Source: Sepioteuthis lessoniana
Taxonomy: Eukaryota; Mollusca; Cephalopoda; Myopsida; Loliginidae
Assembly (NCBI GenBank): GCA_963585895.1
Contig: OY757904.1
Span: 82,748,389 to 82,812,388, forward strand
DNA: 64,000 nt
Direction of reading: 5' to 3'
Shown: piece after piece, positions 20,129 through 31,904 of the stretch
Layout: the number at the start of each line of letters is the position of its first letter
Numbering within the stretch: position 1 is the stretch's first letter
Position numbers and translations under genes: made by a program
The notes under the pieces: model-generated
The model's database searches: none
What the model was told of the DNA's origin: nothing
Seen by the model: the letters and a program-made list of their open reading frames with translations, nothing else

Positions 20129-21058
20129 CAGAAGCGAACTGCAAACTGCTATCTTCATCTTCCCATCAATCCTTTTCCGGCTGGGAAAAAATGGAAAACC
20201 TGGCAAATTTACGGTCATTATCAAAAAATTGATGTGGTAATTTTTAGAACTGTATTCTGTTGACTTGTTGAAGCAAAATAGATTCTGCAAGGTGAAAGTG
20301 AAGAAAAACAACGTTAAAATCTCGTATTTTTACTTAAACTTCGTTTAAAAAGTATCCGTGATCCGCCACTACAATTTGCTTTGTTCATTAATTTTATATT
20401 TTACTATAAAGGATCTTTTTTTATACTTTTATATTCTATCTGGACATCGCAATTGTCAATTTCTCCATTCGTGATATTGATTCGAAAATTCACCTACCGT
20501 TTTGGGGAAAGAATTCGGACAAAATCATGAATGCATCCTTGCAATGTTCTTGAATTTAAAAGGATACTTACCTGAAAAGTAGGAAAGAAAAGAGAATTAA
20601 TAAAATACGAAACAGTTTTAATGAAATAAAATGACAAAAACAATTTAATTTCGTAAAAATAATGTTTTTTACTTGAAGTCGGATGTCAAACATTCGCTTT
20701 TGACATTGGTTGCATGTCTATGACAGCAAGGATATTTCATTTTTTTTAAATCACCAGTGACTATGGAATACAATATCACTGATAAATAAGTTGACACCTA
20801 AGATTTGTTTTATAAAATCTTTATTTTCTTCGAAACAAAAATGTCAAGTTTTTATTTCTAGTGAAACATTCAAAACGGATATTATTTGGTATTATTTATT
20901 ACCAGAACCTAGTGCATTCCATTCTGACAGTATGCAGTCTTTTAATTCTGTATTCTATGGATGGTTGTCATTTTTCTACTTTCCATCAAAGAACGTTCCG
21001 CAAGTACTTGGAATGTTACAGACTCAGATTTATTTACTTGATAGTTCACTGTAGAGTT
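19510..21058. other. Spacer with poly(A) and a SINE-C scrap
   Basis: A SINE-C fragment (GTAACCAGTCTGTAAGAAGG, AAAACTCTGAACTCAAACC) lies at 19999-20045 and a run of about 28 A at 20100-20127. The frames at 19792-20004 and 20791-21054 show no motif. Confidence 0.4.
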
Positions 21059-21059
21059 T

Positions 21060-21160
21060 GGTAATAAATAATGCTAAACGATATCCATGTTGATTATATA
21101 ATGTTCCACATGAAATGATAAAATCTTGGTATCTTTGGTTTAGCCGAAAATGAAATTTTT
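21060..21160 (+). repeat. X unit, fourth copy
   Basis: AATGCTAAACGATATCCATG, AATGTTCCACATGAAATGAT and GGTATCTTTGGTTTAG match the X units at 14435, 16270 and 16555. Confidence 0.6.
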
Positions 21161-21479
21161 ATTTATTTCAAACTTGTGTTGGGCTCTATCATTATGGTCA
21201 TGCACATGCGTGTATTTAGATATATACAAAGTTTGTTTTCATTAAAACTTTTCATCCATTGCCAAACAGCCGAACATAAAAAAGATTTTAAGATGACAAT
21301 ACTTCATATTAATAATACTTGATGATCTCTAAAGGAGACGCCAGATACAACATCTATGTTATGGGTGTGCTTTTTTATTTAACTGAATATTTCTGGTTCA
21401 ATATAAATATATATAAACAAAATTTCTGAAAGGAAATTAAAATATTTAGTAGATTGGCTGTCGATTGATCTCTAACAAA

Positions 21480-21990
21480 AGCCTACAAATATTACTAGTG
21501 TCAAAATTCAACTGAAGTTGACCATACTACCAAATGGTAGATGCACAAAATAGAATCCGTCCTGGAAAATGAGATGCACAAAGTTCTCTGGAATTTTGAT
21601 ATACAAAAAGATCACCTAATCCCGACCAAAAGACCAGACTTAGTGATGGTTAACAAAAAAAAGAGAACCTGCCTAATAATGGACTTCGTTGTCCCGAGAA
21701 GCCATAGATTAAAAAGCAAAGAAAACGATAAGAGAGACAATTACCTGGACCTTGCTAGAGAACTAAAAAGTTGTCGGTGATACCAATTACAATTCGTCCT
21801 CTCGAAACGGTCCCCAAACGCTTGGTAAGGGGATTGGAAGATTTGAATATCGGAGGATAAGCCGAGATAAGCCAGACTACAGCATTACTAAGACCGGCCA
21901 GAATAGGGAGAAGAGTCCTAGACACCAACTTGCGGTCGCTCAGACTCAAGTAAAAGATCACCAGTTAAAACTAGTGTGAAAAACTCGCAA
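21480..21990 (+). mobile_element. LINE alpha, copy 3
   Basis: The best-preserved alpha fragment. The 79-codon frame 21541-21780 reads HKVLWNFDIQKDHLIPTKRP, DLVMVNKKKRTCLIMDFVVP and YLDLARELKS, then shifts frame at the I-PIT-region and ends with CGGTCGCTCAGACTCAAG and ATAATAATAA. Same boundaries as the 3' part of copy 1. It is a fragment of a retrotransposon protein, not a host gene. Confidence 0.75.
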
Positions 21991-22009
21991 AGAGTGCTAT
22001 AATAATAAC

Positions 22010-22840
22010 CAAGAAAATTACACATGAGATGACCAGGTCATGGCTACGAGAGGTAAACCTAAAGAAAGAAACTCATTCTCCATTAATAACAGCACAAAAT
22101 GATGGTAAAAGGTTTAATTATGTAAAAGTAAAAATACCTAATTCACAGGAAAATTGCTAGAGTACACTATGTGGTGACACGGATAAAATAATTAATCACA
22201 TAATAAGCAAATACAGCAAATTGTCACAAAAAGAGTGCAAGAAGTATTAGATACAGCCATGACTGCGTGGGAAACGTGATCCACTGGGAATTGTGCAAGA
22301 AACTGAAGTTTGAACCAACTGAAAAATAGTAAAAGCAGAAATCAGAAAATGAGAATATTTTCAGGAACGTTAAGATTCAAAGGAATTACCTCTACTCCTG
22401 GTACTTAATATTAATTAAGAAGAAGAAAAGAACATGCTATCCTGTGTATTTCGTTGTTCCAATTGACTATAGAGTGAAAAAAGGAAATCGAAAAACTTGG
22501 TAAATACCTGAACCTTGCTGGAGAGCGGAAAATGTTAAGGAATATGAATTTGGTGTTGATAACGGTCGTAACTGTTCAAGTTACGACCGTTATCAACACC
22601 AAATTCATATTCCTTAACATTTTGGAAAAATCTCTAAGAACCAGGAAAAAAGACTGGGTGAACTTACAAATCAGAGAAAAAATCGATACTATCCGGACCA
22701 CAGCACAGTTAAAATCGTTGAGGATATTAGAAGAGCCCAGGAGATCAGGGAAGAATTCTAACACTGAGTGAAAAAAAAAACCCCACTTAGTGTTGGTTTG
22801 AAAAATTCTCAATGTGTATCATTATAAACATCTTTATTAG
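22010..22840 (+). mobile_element. LINE alpha, copy 4, with internal inverted duplication
   Basis: Begins at TRSWLREVN/ETHSPLITAQN, continues STLCGDTDKIINHIISKYSK (knuckle with first Cys lost), the YPVYFVVPIDYR region, LAGERKMLRNMNLVLITVV, then after the palindrome resumes at EKSLRTRKKDWV and LKSLRILEEPRR. Ends with CACTTAGTGTTGGTTTG and ATTATAA. Frameshifted; inactive. Confidence 0.7.
22529..22623. repeat. Perfect inverted repeat, 45-bp arms, 5-nt loop
   Basis: Left arm 22529-22573 and right arm 22579-22623 are exact reverse complements; the loop is GTTCA. It lies inside LINE alpha copy 4, where other copies have no second arm. The plus frame 22532-22771 and minus frame 22576-22812 therefore share 15 residues. 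Confidence 0.98.
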
Positions 22841-22849
22841 CATTATTCG

Positions 22850-23510
22850 GTAATTATAATGGTGACAAAAATCCATCTTACCCGCTTGAAAGTTATCAGA
22901 AAACATCACAGACTTTGTATCAGACAAAGGCCTCTTGTGGCTTGACTGTGCTTTGAAAAAGAATTTTAAATCTGATCTTGTAGAATGATATCATCATTTA
23001 CATCTCAAGGGCTCATTAGATGGGAAATTGTCGCAGCTAACATAGATAAGAAATTTTCACGTACTTACGATAATAAAAGCAATGAAAGGGAATGTTGGGA
23101 AAGTCTGCGAGTGAAATGGTTCTTGTGTAAGATTTCCAGATAGGAAAGAGAACTGATATTTTATTTATAAACTTTCCCTGTCTACTCAATTTCCGAACCC
23201 TTATGGAAAAATCCCCAGCCATCCCTGGCCAGAAATTAAATAAATATAAGACTCGGATCCAGCCGGTTGTCTCCTACGCAACATTTTTCTCTATTGCACT
23301 TAACGGAGTCAAATTCAAAAACCCCTGGAGCCGAAGAAGCGGAGCGATTTTTGTACCCACTCACTCGTACGAATGAAGTTTCCTACAATCAAAAGTCGAT
23401 GTAACATTCTGCCCTTGTGAAAATGGAATAAAATTACTTGCGCTATTTTCAAGTCTTACATAAAACAAGTTTCACTTTTCGTTTATTGGGTTTCTGAATC
23501 GATTATCTAA
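22850..23510. other. Spacer, nothing recognised
   Basis: Less AT-rich than its surroundings in parts, without a domain, tRNA-like head or tandem repeat that I recognise. Confidence 0.4.
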
Positions 23511-23512
23511 CA

Positions 23513-23785
23513 TTATGAAGTTCACTTAGCGTAACGATTAGCGCCGTTGGAGATGGAATCGGTGACCCGGGTTCAAATCCTGGATGGGGCTGCTAGCTAA
23601 TAACATTAGAAAAGGCATGAATTCATCTGTTCTCCTACAATTATGGGTAAATAGGAACACAGACTGGATTCTTGAATCTTGGTCAGGCAACCGGTCAAGG
23701 AGAAAAACTCTGAATTTAAATCAGCTTAAAAACTGACCTTGTGTCACATCCTCCTCTTGGCGGAGAGTTTGAGTAAATATATACC
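23513..23785 (+). mobile_element. SINE-C copy 5, best-preserved tRNA head
   Basis: A box TTAGCGTAACGATTAGCG and B box CCGGGTTCAAATCCTGG at tRNA spacing. Body: AAAGGCATGAATTCATCTG, TTATGGGTAAATAGG, GGTCAGGCAACCGG, ACTGACCTTGTGTCACATCC, GGCGGAGAGTTTGAG and an AT tail. Not an intact tRNA gene because no acceptor-stem pairing follows. Confidence 0.88.
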
Positions 23786-23879
23786 TGACACTGTGAACAA
23801 AAGAATGACGTCAAACATTTGTAGAAGCAAAAGATAATGAAACTGATGAAGTCTACTCGGTGTCCGTGATAAATACATT

Positions 23880-23884
<5 letters not shown>

Positions 23885-23947
<63 letters not shown>
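23885..23947. repeat. (AT)n microsatellite
   Basis: About 63 bases of pure AT repeat. Confidence 0.98.
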
Positions 23948-23950
<3 letters not shown>

Positions 23951-24504
23951 TAATAAGGTATATTTAGACGTCACTTATCCTCTAATGGATGTTTCCATTA
24001 AAAAAACACAGGATAGGTTCTGTTGAGTAATTTTTTTTCCCAAAAAGAACCATTCTTATATTTGAAAATCCGGGATTGTTTACTGAGTTCGAACACTGAC
24101 AAGTGACCTCGATACGAAAAATGCAACTCTGTTAGCTATATGGCAGACCTATATATGGCAGATGCATATATAATACAATGACTGCAGTCGGAAATGAAAT
24201 ATTTGCCAAGGTTAAGACATAGATCATGAAAATAACATTTTATCAATCTTTTTACAATCTATTCTTTCTGGATAAAAAAAGGAATTCATTATGTCACTCA
24301 AGAGAAGAAAATGTATATATCCTCTTAAAATATCCATAACAGCAAATATGCAGTTTTTTTTTAGTATATTTATTTAAATTTGTTCATTTAAGGGTAAAAT
24401 CATGTATATTTGTCAAACAAAATATCATATGCCCTTGTGTATAAGTCGACTCCGAATTTGGGCCAAGAACTTTCATTTAACCGATTAGAATAGGTAAAAA
24501 TTCA

Positions 24505-24700
24505 TAGGTAGACCCCTTAGTTTTGTGAAAAATTTAGTCTTGAAAACACAAATATATACAAGGGAGATTTTGATATGTGGCATCTGTGATATTGTAAAGG
24601 AAATAGTTTAAAAATTTGAGCTGTGTATAACAGACTTTTAATTATGAGATTTCTTTTTGTCCTCCTTATGAGCCAACTGTTCAGTTTGAAAAGCACCAAA
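24505..24700 (+). repeat. Repeat G, copy 1
   Basis: ACCCCTTAGTTTTGTGAAAA, ACAAGGGAGATTTTGATATG, CATCTGTGATATTGT and TATGAGATTTCTTTTTGTC align in order with 26216-26420. Probably a mobile element fragment; class not recognised. Confidence 0.6.
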
Positions 24701-25016
24701 TTAGAATTTCAAAAATGATCTTGATATTTCATGTAACACTCACAACATTTCCTATAAAAAGGAATTTCACGAAAAACCTTATTCCAAATCTTCAGCCTTA
24801 AAGTAGTGTACGCCTATAACTATTGGTTATCAACACCAATTCGTTATCTACACCGAATCAAAAATTGTTTATTTATTCAAACATTAAATTTGTCAGAAAT
24901 AAATATATTTTAATTTGCAAAGTTCTTCGTTTGTAACAATATTTTTCATGTTTGCAAAAAAGAGTTACTCATAAACCTTTTCCATTGCCCGCTGATTTTA
25001 ATCCAACCAAACAGGC

Positions 25017-25061
25017 ACAAAACTTAGGGGTCCACCTACAAGTTGGACCCCTAAGTTTTGT
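25017..25061. repeat. 18-bp perfect hairpin made of repeat G ends
   Basis: Arms 25017-25034 and 25044-25061 are exact reverse complements around a 9-nt loop. The right arm (TGGACCCCTAAGTTTTGT) closely resembles the start of repeat G copy 1 (TAGACCCCTTAGTTTTGT), so two G ends stand head-to-head. Confidence 0.9.
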
Positions 25062-25124
25062 CGATTCAGGTGGTGGATTTTAGAATTCGCTGACTGTATC
25101 CTCGGTAGAAAGGTAAGACCCTCC

Positions 25125-26225
25125 CCACAAAAAAAGCTATCCCGAGTCACTAAAGTGCATTCGATGGCGAGACTCCAGTTCAACAGTTAGGAGTGAGGAA
25201 GTCACACCGTTTCTTTTGCTCCTCGATGCACTCCGACCTCAAGTGTCAGTTCTTTTAGTGATCCATCCATGGGTGAAATAGATCTCTTCGAAAATTATCA
25301 GTATGAGATAGGAATACTTGAAGTTGTATAGCTGGGTACAGTTTTTTTGTTTAAAGAATTGTTACTTTTTGCTGTATTTGGCTACAAAACATTAATATTG
25401 TTAGTTATTTGAAATCAAATTGTTATGCACAAATTATTTGTAATTCGTAAGAATACTTGAAACCATATAACAGCGCACAATGTTTATTGTATGTAGAATT
25501 TTTTAATTGTAGCTTTAATTATTCATAGAAGATATGTTAGTTACTTGAAGCCATGTAATTAAGCACAAATTATCAGTATTAGATAAGAATACTTGAAGCC
25601 GTATAACTATGTACAAATTACTGGTATTAACCGTATATCTGTAAAAAAATTAGATAGTATTAGATTGGAATACTTGCAACAATATACGTGCAAATCATTT
25701 CTATTAAAAATAGTCACTTGAAGTAATAATTGTTTTCAAATTTTTATCATCATTTTTGATTTTCAGTTTTATTTTTCGGTTACGTGTAATCCTTCACAGT
25801 TCTTTAACAAAGACTGAGTGTGAGGGAAGAAAATGATTATAGGCATTCGATGTATTTATGTTTTTTGCTGCTTCTTTTGGGTGAAAGTTTCAGTCACATT
25901 AATAGTACTCTCCGAAGGAGATGAGTAATTCCATTAAGGGCAATAATTATTTTCTTTTCTGAAAGCGTATAAGTGTCTACCAAATTATTATTAGATAGCA
26001 ATACTGGAAATCATGTAACAGTGTGCTTATTATTCGGATTAAGAATAGTTACTTTTAGCAATAATTGTTTACAAATAATCATCAGTATTAACTTGAAACC
26101 AAGTAAATGCTTGCAAAAAAGAAGACGACAATAATTACGGCAAAGAATAGCTTAATGAGTGTAACATGCCGCAATAGCTTAATGAGTGTAACATGCAGTA
26201 AAACCCACCAACCCACTCACCGACA
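25125..26225 (+). mobile_element. DV element with long degenerate VNTR
   Basis: Head at 25145-25285 (GGAGTGAGGAAGTCACACCG, TTTTGCTCCTCGATG, GGGTGAAATAGATCTCTTCG). Internal units keyed by GAATACTTGAA and CATATAAC run from about 25290 to 25735 and again 25975-26110, interrupted by about 240 bp of other sequence. A 27-bp tandem duplicate (AATAGCTTAATGAGTGTAAC) sits at 26147-26196 and a CCCACCAACCCAC tail-like end at 26206-26220. Confidence 0.6.
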
Positions 26226-26420
26226 AAACTAAATTTTGCACAGAAAATTTGAGTTTAAAACATGAATATGAACGAGGGAGATTTTGATAAATGATATCTG
26301 TGATGCTGTCAAAGAAGATCGTTTAGAGATGCTATGCAGATTTTTGGTGGTGAGATTTTTTTTGTCATTTTTAGGATGAAGACTGATGCTATCGAGTTTG
26401 GTCAGTTGGAGCCGAGGAAA
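26216..26420 (+). repeat. Repeat G, copy 2
   Basis: Matches 24505-24700 (GAGGGAGATTTTGATAAATG, ATCTGTGATGCTGTCAAAG, GTGAGATTTTTTTTGTC). Followed by a frame 26445-26642 containing an AGT trinucleotide repeat that encodes poly-Val; no domain is recognised in it. Confidence 0.55.
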
Positions 26421-27034
26421 AGAAAAGTATTTTAAATAATAAGGATGACAGCAAAACGAAAAAAGAAAACAGTAGTAGTAGTAGTAGTAGTAGAGAATCA
26501 TTTGGTAGAAAATGTAAGAGGAGAGAAATGGGAAGAGGAGATGTATAGAGAACATGTTTTTGAGTTGAACACTAATTACACTTTTCAAGAAATCCAAGGA
26601 AGAAGAAAAAAAATGCCAGGATCAGTATTTGCACGAAGATAATTCCTCAAGAAGTTCAGATAAATCAAAGGCAATATTGAATACATTTTTTCTGACTGCA
26701 CGAAGACTCAAGTAAATTTATTCCTATTAAGATGAATAGAAACATTTCAATGAGAAATAAGCAAAAACGTAATGTAAATAAGCGATTAAACCAATTCAGA
26801 TAAGAAGTAGTTTTATGGGGCTATTGAAAGATTTAATGAACGCAAGCTTCATAAAAACATCAGTACTCACTCGCACACACACACATGCGTTCACTCAGAC
26901 ACATGCACGTACATCACTCAGACTACAGCCTAATGGTAAAAAAATTATTCTGCACAAAAATATTAAGAAAGGAACGTATTTTTCTTTTTCAACACAAATC
27001 ATTCCGTTATGAATATTTATCATATAGTACGACA

Positions 27035-27185
27035 CTAAGATGCATCTGGTTGTTAAGCTCCAGTTCCGAAGATCTGGGGAGTAAGGAGTACTCCTTTATT
27101 GACGTTACTCCCAGGATCTCTCTGGCTTGTTAGGCTAACATCTACCAAAATTCTTCTCTTAAACTGATAGTCATACTAAGGTTAA
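27035..27185 (+). mobile_element. DV element, head fragment
   Basis: AGTTCCGAAGATCTGGGGAG, TAAGGAGTACTCCTTTATTG and GTTACTCCCAGG keep the DV head order. Confidence 0.5.
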
Positions 27186-27194
27186 AGAGCCCAG

Positions 27195-27345
27195 CCAGAC
27201 TTACTAATTACCCATGGCTAGAAGGTTACGAATTGGATACATACCTTTGCCAGGATTATTAGCGCTCTGTGAAATACAAACAGCCTGGTCCAGGATTTGA
27301 ACTCAGGTTGCCCAATCTATTTACAACGGCAATACTCATTACTCC
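27195..27345 (-). mobile_element. SINE-C copy 6
   Basis: Plus strand: TTACCCATGGCTAGAAGG, ATACCTTTGCCAGGATTATT, GGATTTGAACTCAGGTTGCC (reverse B box) and GGCAATACTCATTACTCC. Body only; ends in AT repeats. Confidence 0.65.
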
Positions 27346-27390
27346 ATATATATATATATATATATATATAGTAATGGGTATCGTCGTTGG

Positions 27391-27426
<36 letters not shown>
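27345..27426. repeat. (AT)n tracts
   Basis: Two AT tracts around GTAATGGGTATCGTCGTTGG. Confidence 0.95.
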
Positions 27427-27429
<3 letters not shown>

Positions 27430-27639
27430 CGTGCTGGTATAAGAATTAATTTTAAAAATGGACATTTTTATAATGACAAAAGAGCTTTGTAATTTATGTA
27501 AATTCTCCGAAAATGTTGGAAAGAAAAACCTTTAAAAATCTTCAAAAAGCCCTTCATAGATGCATACGATTACCCATAAATATGCCCTGATATGTTTGAT
27601 ATACGCTCACATGCACAGGTACGCAGGTACACATACGCA

Positions 27640-27795
27640 CACACACATACTTCACCCTTCTGCCACGGCTAAGTTGCAGCAAAAGGTCAATTTTGAAGCG
27701 GGGTCCAGCTGCTTTGAACTCAGAGTTTTCCTTCTTTTAGACTGGTTGCCTTACCAAAGCCAAAGAAACTCGTCTACCCAACTATTTACTATTTG
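27640..27795 (-). mobile_element. SINE-C copy 7, 3' fragment
   Basis: Plus strand reads GCAAAAGGTCAATTTTGAAG, TTTGAACTCAGAGTTTTCC, TAGACTGGTTGCCTTACC and CTACCCAACTATTTACTA, the reverse of the SINE-C 3' half. Confidence 0.6.
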
Positions 27796-27799
27796 ATTT

Positions 27800-28200
27800 C
27801 ATAAAGGAGCACACAAATCCTTCATTCCTATCAATACCATTAAAAAAGGTATTTTTAAATATTTCAATGAGTTAATTTTCAGTATAACCACAAATATCAT
27901 TTAAGAATGTGCAAGGAATTAGAATAATATTCTTTGTTCTATACCCAAATATTGTACATGTGTGTAAGTGCACATGTACACATGTATGTCTATATACAGA
28001 AACACATGCACTTAGAGATGCACAGGGGTGTACTCGGTCGTGAGTACATCTAAATTATGTAAATAAATAAATAGCTAAATTGACACAACCACCTCTCTGT
28101 CTGTCTGTCTGTCTGTCTGTTTCTCTTTTCAAATACAGCATTCAGACAGACACGACTTCTTTTTTTCTATTTTAATCTGAGGACGTCATCATTAGAGAGA
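27800..28200. other. AT-rich spacer with (CTGT)n
   Basis: Contains CTGT repeats at about 28098-28123. No gene recognised. Confidence 0.5.
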
Positions 28201-28224
28201 AAGTAGCAGTATATCAGTGGAAGG

Positions 28225-28400
28225 CTGGTAGGTGCTGTTGGAGTACATTAGTCTGCTGGCGGAAACTTGCTAAAGAGCAGCCTAAGTGTAGAGACGCCAT
28301 TGGCTGAGACAGAACGCTGTTGCCATGGCGACTCTTCATCTCATCGCAACGGGAAATGAAACGGATATGGCAAGTTACATTGGTCGTTCGCCATCGAAAT
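28225..28400. promoter_or_regulatory. Promoter-like patch: RFX X-box between two CCAAT boxes
   Basis: Markedly more GC-rich than its surroundings. GTTGCCATGGCGAC at 28319-28332 differs at one position from the palindromic RFX X-box GTTGCCATGGCAAC. Inverted CCAAT boxes (ATTGG) lie at 28299-28303 and 28379-28383. NF-Y and RFX sites close together are common in metazoan promoters, including those of ciliary genes. No convincing coding exon follows within the window on either strand, so the target is unknown and function is inference. Confidence 0.3.
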
Positions 28401-28497
28401 GAAGCCAAACTGAAACTTAGTCGAAAGAGGACCGCGAAAAGCAAATCCTTCTTTGAACAGCTGACATTAAGATCACACTAGTGTATATAAATACACA

Positions 28498-28590
28498 CAT
28501 ATATATATATATATATATATACACTCCCACGCACGTATAATTATACGTAGGTGTTCATGTGTATTGATACATAGATAGATAGATATATTA
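28498..28590. repeat. (AT)n and (GATA)n microsatellites
   Basis: AT at 28498-28521 and GATA-type units at about 28569-28586. Confidence 0.95.
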
Positions 28591-28839
28591 TTATAAATCC
28601 GAGCTTTTATACAAGGGATACTCGCGCGAAATATGCAATCAGTGAAGACATGGATCTTTTTCTCGTCACTTTCTCTCTCATCTCTCATCTAATAAAATAT
28701 CACACCTTTGGCATGTCAAGAAGGTTGATCAAGAAGAGAATGGACGATTTAGTACTTTGTCCAAACCTTACTCCTATATCGACTATACCCACCCACGAGA
28801 TAGCAACAAAAATAGGTTACTCGAATAATTCCACCCCAA

Positions 28840-29095
28840 GTAGATATGAACACGCACGCACGAGACACGCAGGACACTGCTGGAGAAGTAAGAACGAACA
28901 CAAAGGGACGTTCTCTTATGGACCCCTTCATACGGACATGTAAGTGTTTGACGATCAACTAGAACCTATCTACAACTCAGTACAGACCGAGTGTGTAGTC
29001 TAAAGTACCAGTGAGGAGCGTTGGATGATGGAGATGAATGGCGAGAGAGAGTCAAGGAAATTGCGGCACAGCATGATGATAATGATATATTGTCG
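28840..29095 (+). mobile_element. LINE beta 3' end (copy 3)
   Basis: YEHARTRHAGHCWRSKNEHK then a degenerate stretch with PTYNSVQTECVV-like residues and ERWMMEMNGERESRKLRH, matching the C-terminus of LINE beta, followed by GATGATAATGAT. The neighbouring frame 28650-28943 is a fusion of unrelated sequence with this remnant. Confidence 0.65.
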
Positions 29096-29099
29096 CTCG

Positions 29100-29535
29100 T
29101 CGCATAAAGTACCAAATAAATTCCAAAAAATATCTGACATTATTATACTCTTTAGACGCTGTGTAAACGACATTTTGTTTGTTAGCTTAAAAAGAAGCTT
29201 AAATGGACAAAAGGAACCTAACTAATAATAAACTCAATGATGTAGAAATGATACAATTTTTATTATGTTGATTTGTTGTTTATGAATGCTCACCTACTCA
29301 AATGGCCGATGTTTTAATTCAATTTTTATTACTTTAATAGCAGTCGGTATGAGAAGAAGATAATTTAGAAGGCACGTTTCGTAAATGGTCAGGCGTTGTC
29401 AAAATTCAAATGAATCTATCATTAAAAACGGATTCTCCATTGCAAGGGAGAGAAACGTAATCATTCATGTTGAGAGCATTTAGGCATAGCTTCCACTTTC
29501 TTTCATTTTCCTTTTTTATTGATACAATAAACACA
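29100..29535. other. AT-rich spacer
   Basis: Nothing recognised; short frame 29025-29225 has no motif beyond the LINE beta end. Confidence 0.4.
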
Positions 29536-29538
29536 GTT

Positions 29539-30182
<644 letters not shown>

Positions 30183-30309
30183 TTCATCCACTTCTTATTC
30201 ACTATCTCAGTTTATGGATTGTGGGCAAAAATTTAAAAAATAGAAATTAAGAATATACTTCAAATAAAAACTTAAAATATAACCGGCCTTTTATATACAT
30301 ATGCGTGTC

Positions 30310-30310
30310 C

Positions 30311-30367
<57 letters not shown>

Positions 30368-30482
30368 AGAGAGAGAGTTTCTAAGTACGTATTCAGGTAC
30401 CAATATCTAACTAATACAATAAATTTCACCTCTACAAATAGACAAGGTCCTCGTTCGTCGAAGGAAATCTTCTAGTTAGTAT

Positions 30483-30519
<37 letters not shown>

Positions 30520-30520
30520 C

Positions 30521-30578
<58 letters not shown>

Positions 30579-30712
30579 CGTTATATATCTTTCTTTCAGT
30601 AAGTCTCCACAAGTATATGTATAATTCCCTCCGTATCTCCATATGGAGACTGGGATATATATGTGCGTGTATGTGTGTGTAAGTGTGCATCTATCTCACT
30701 CACTCTCTCTCA

Positions 30713-30762
<50 letters not shown>

Positions 30763-30776
30763 ATATGTATATATAT
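30310..30776. repeat. Microsatellite block: TG, GA, CT, AT
   Basis: GA about 30325-30376, CT 30486-30517, AT 30522-30554, TG 30553-30578, CT 30704-30758. Frames of LSLSLS or HTHTHT here are artefacts. Confidence 0.95.
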
Positions 30777-30779
30777 TCA

Positions 30780-31485
30780 AGATCCCCAGAGCTCATGGCT
30801 CTGATAAAGAAAGTGAGATGCTGTATTATGTACGCTTGATGCCAAGAATAAAAGTAGGTAGTAAAATAAGCCACGTTCCAACCGGTAGAGTCTGAAAATG
30901 GATGTTGGGGATCGGGGTGGTAGCGGTTGGTTGAGGGAATACTAAAATTAGATGTTGTCAAAACGGAAAGAAGAACGCAGCATTTTGTTCTGCAAAGTAA
31001 CTGCTAAGATTGGAACGCGTGAATGTTTGCCAAAATGAGCTTGAAGGACATATCTGTGACATTGTTGCATATGGCTCCTACATTTGCTTTTTTTCGCATA
31101 TCTTAACAGTACAAAGCGTTGTTGTGCCCTCAAAATTGTTGAATTATGAGGGATGACCTAAAGGTGAGGTACAAATAAGTGTAAATCAACCGGATTTTTT
31201 ATTATAAAAACAAAGTAACAGAAGTATGCAGTACTCCTTCTAGTGCCCAAAATAGCTTTAATATTGAACTCGAGGGGATGTGACGCCAAAACAAAGATGA
31301 CAGTCACCATTAAACGGTGGACAAACATAGCAGAGCTCGGTTTAATATTTTTTGCATGGTAGGTAAAATAATCCAATAGAAATTCAATGATAAATTGTTG
31401 CTGAGTCTAGCGAACAGGTAACAAGCTTGAACCAGATATCAGTATGGTGTAATGTGTAAACTACAGAAAAGTTTGGAGCTCTGCA
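30780..31485. other. Unassigned stretch before the mariner fossil
   Basis: A minus-strand frame at 31158-31376 is open for 72 codons, but no family is recognised and no splice signals frame it. It may belong to the degenerate transposon downstream. Confidence 0.35.
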
Positions 31486-31489
31486 ATAC

Positions 31490-31900
31490 CAAACCTTTGT
31501 AGATCGTCCACGTTCATCTACATCTGAAGACAACATTGTACTTTAAGCTTTGATTTAAGATGACAGACGGTGCAAATTTCGTGATATGTCTGTGGAACTT
31601 GATTTTCCGAAGCCGTTTGGCCACGAGAAGTTGGGATATCGGGAAGCACCATCTTGTTGAACCACAATGAACACAAGTTCAAGCGTATTGGTTGATATGG
31701 TTTTACTGCATTTATTGAATAGTCCTAACTTGGCTACTTCAGATTATCATCTGTTTGGGTCCTTCAAACGTCATTTATCTGGAAAGCAGTTCCACGTAAA
31801 TTATACTACTGTTGCAGAAGTACAAGGTTCGCTCTAGTCTGTTGACCTTACTTGCTTTAATTTATGGGCACGTACATCGATTGGATAAGTGCATAAATCT
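31490..31900 (+). mobile_element. Mariner-like transposase fossil, internally deleted
   Basis: Plus-strand remnants: RPRSSTSEDNIVL at about 31506-31545, DRRCKFRDMSVELDF near 31563-31605, then a jump past the catalytic centre to HLLNSPNLATSDYHLFGS near 31708-31765 and FKRHLSGKQF. The last parts correspond to the PPYSPDLAPSDYHLF region that carries the third catalytic Asp of D,D34D elements; that Asp is present. Stops and deletions; inactive. Distinct from the two mariner copies at 34676 and 59219. Terminal inverted repeats not located. Confidence 0.7.
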
Positions 31901-31904
31901 CATA

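Noticed and set aside
23513-23590. Stand-alone tRNA gene
   Set aside because: A and B boxes are present at tRNA spacing, but acceptor-stem pairing is absent and the SINE-C body follows without a terminator. The same holds for the heads at 1424, 6646, 46160 and 54098.
26445-26642. 65-codon frame with poly-Val as a gene
   Set aside because: Poly-Val is an AGT repeat, no family or splice signals are seen, and the frame abuts repeat G; kept only as a note there.
31158-31376. 72-codon minus frame as a host gene
   Set aside because: No motif, no splice context, next to a mariner fossil. It may be transposon-derived, but I could not place it.
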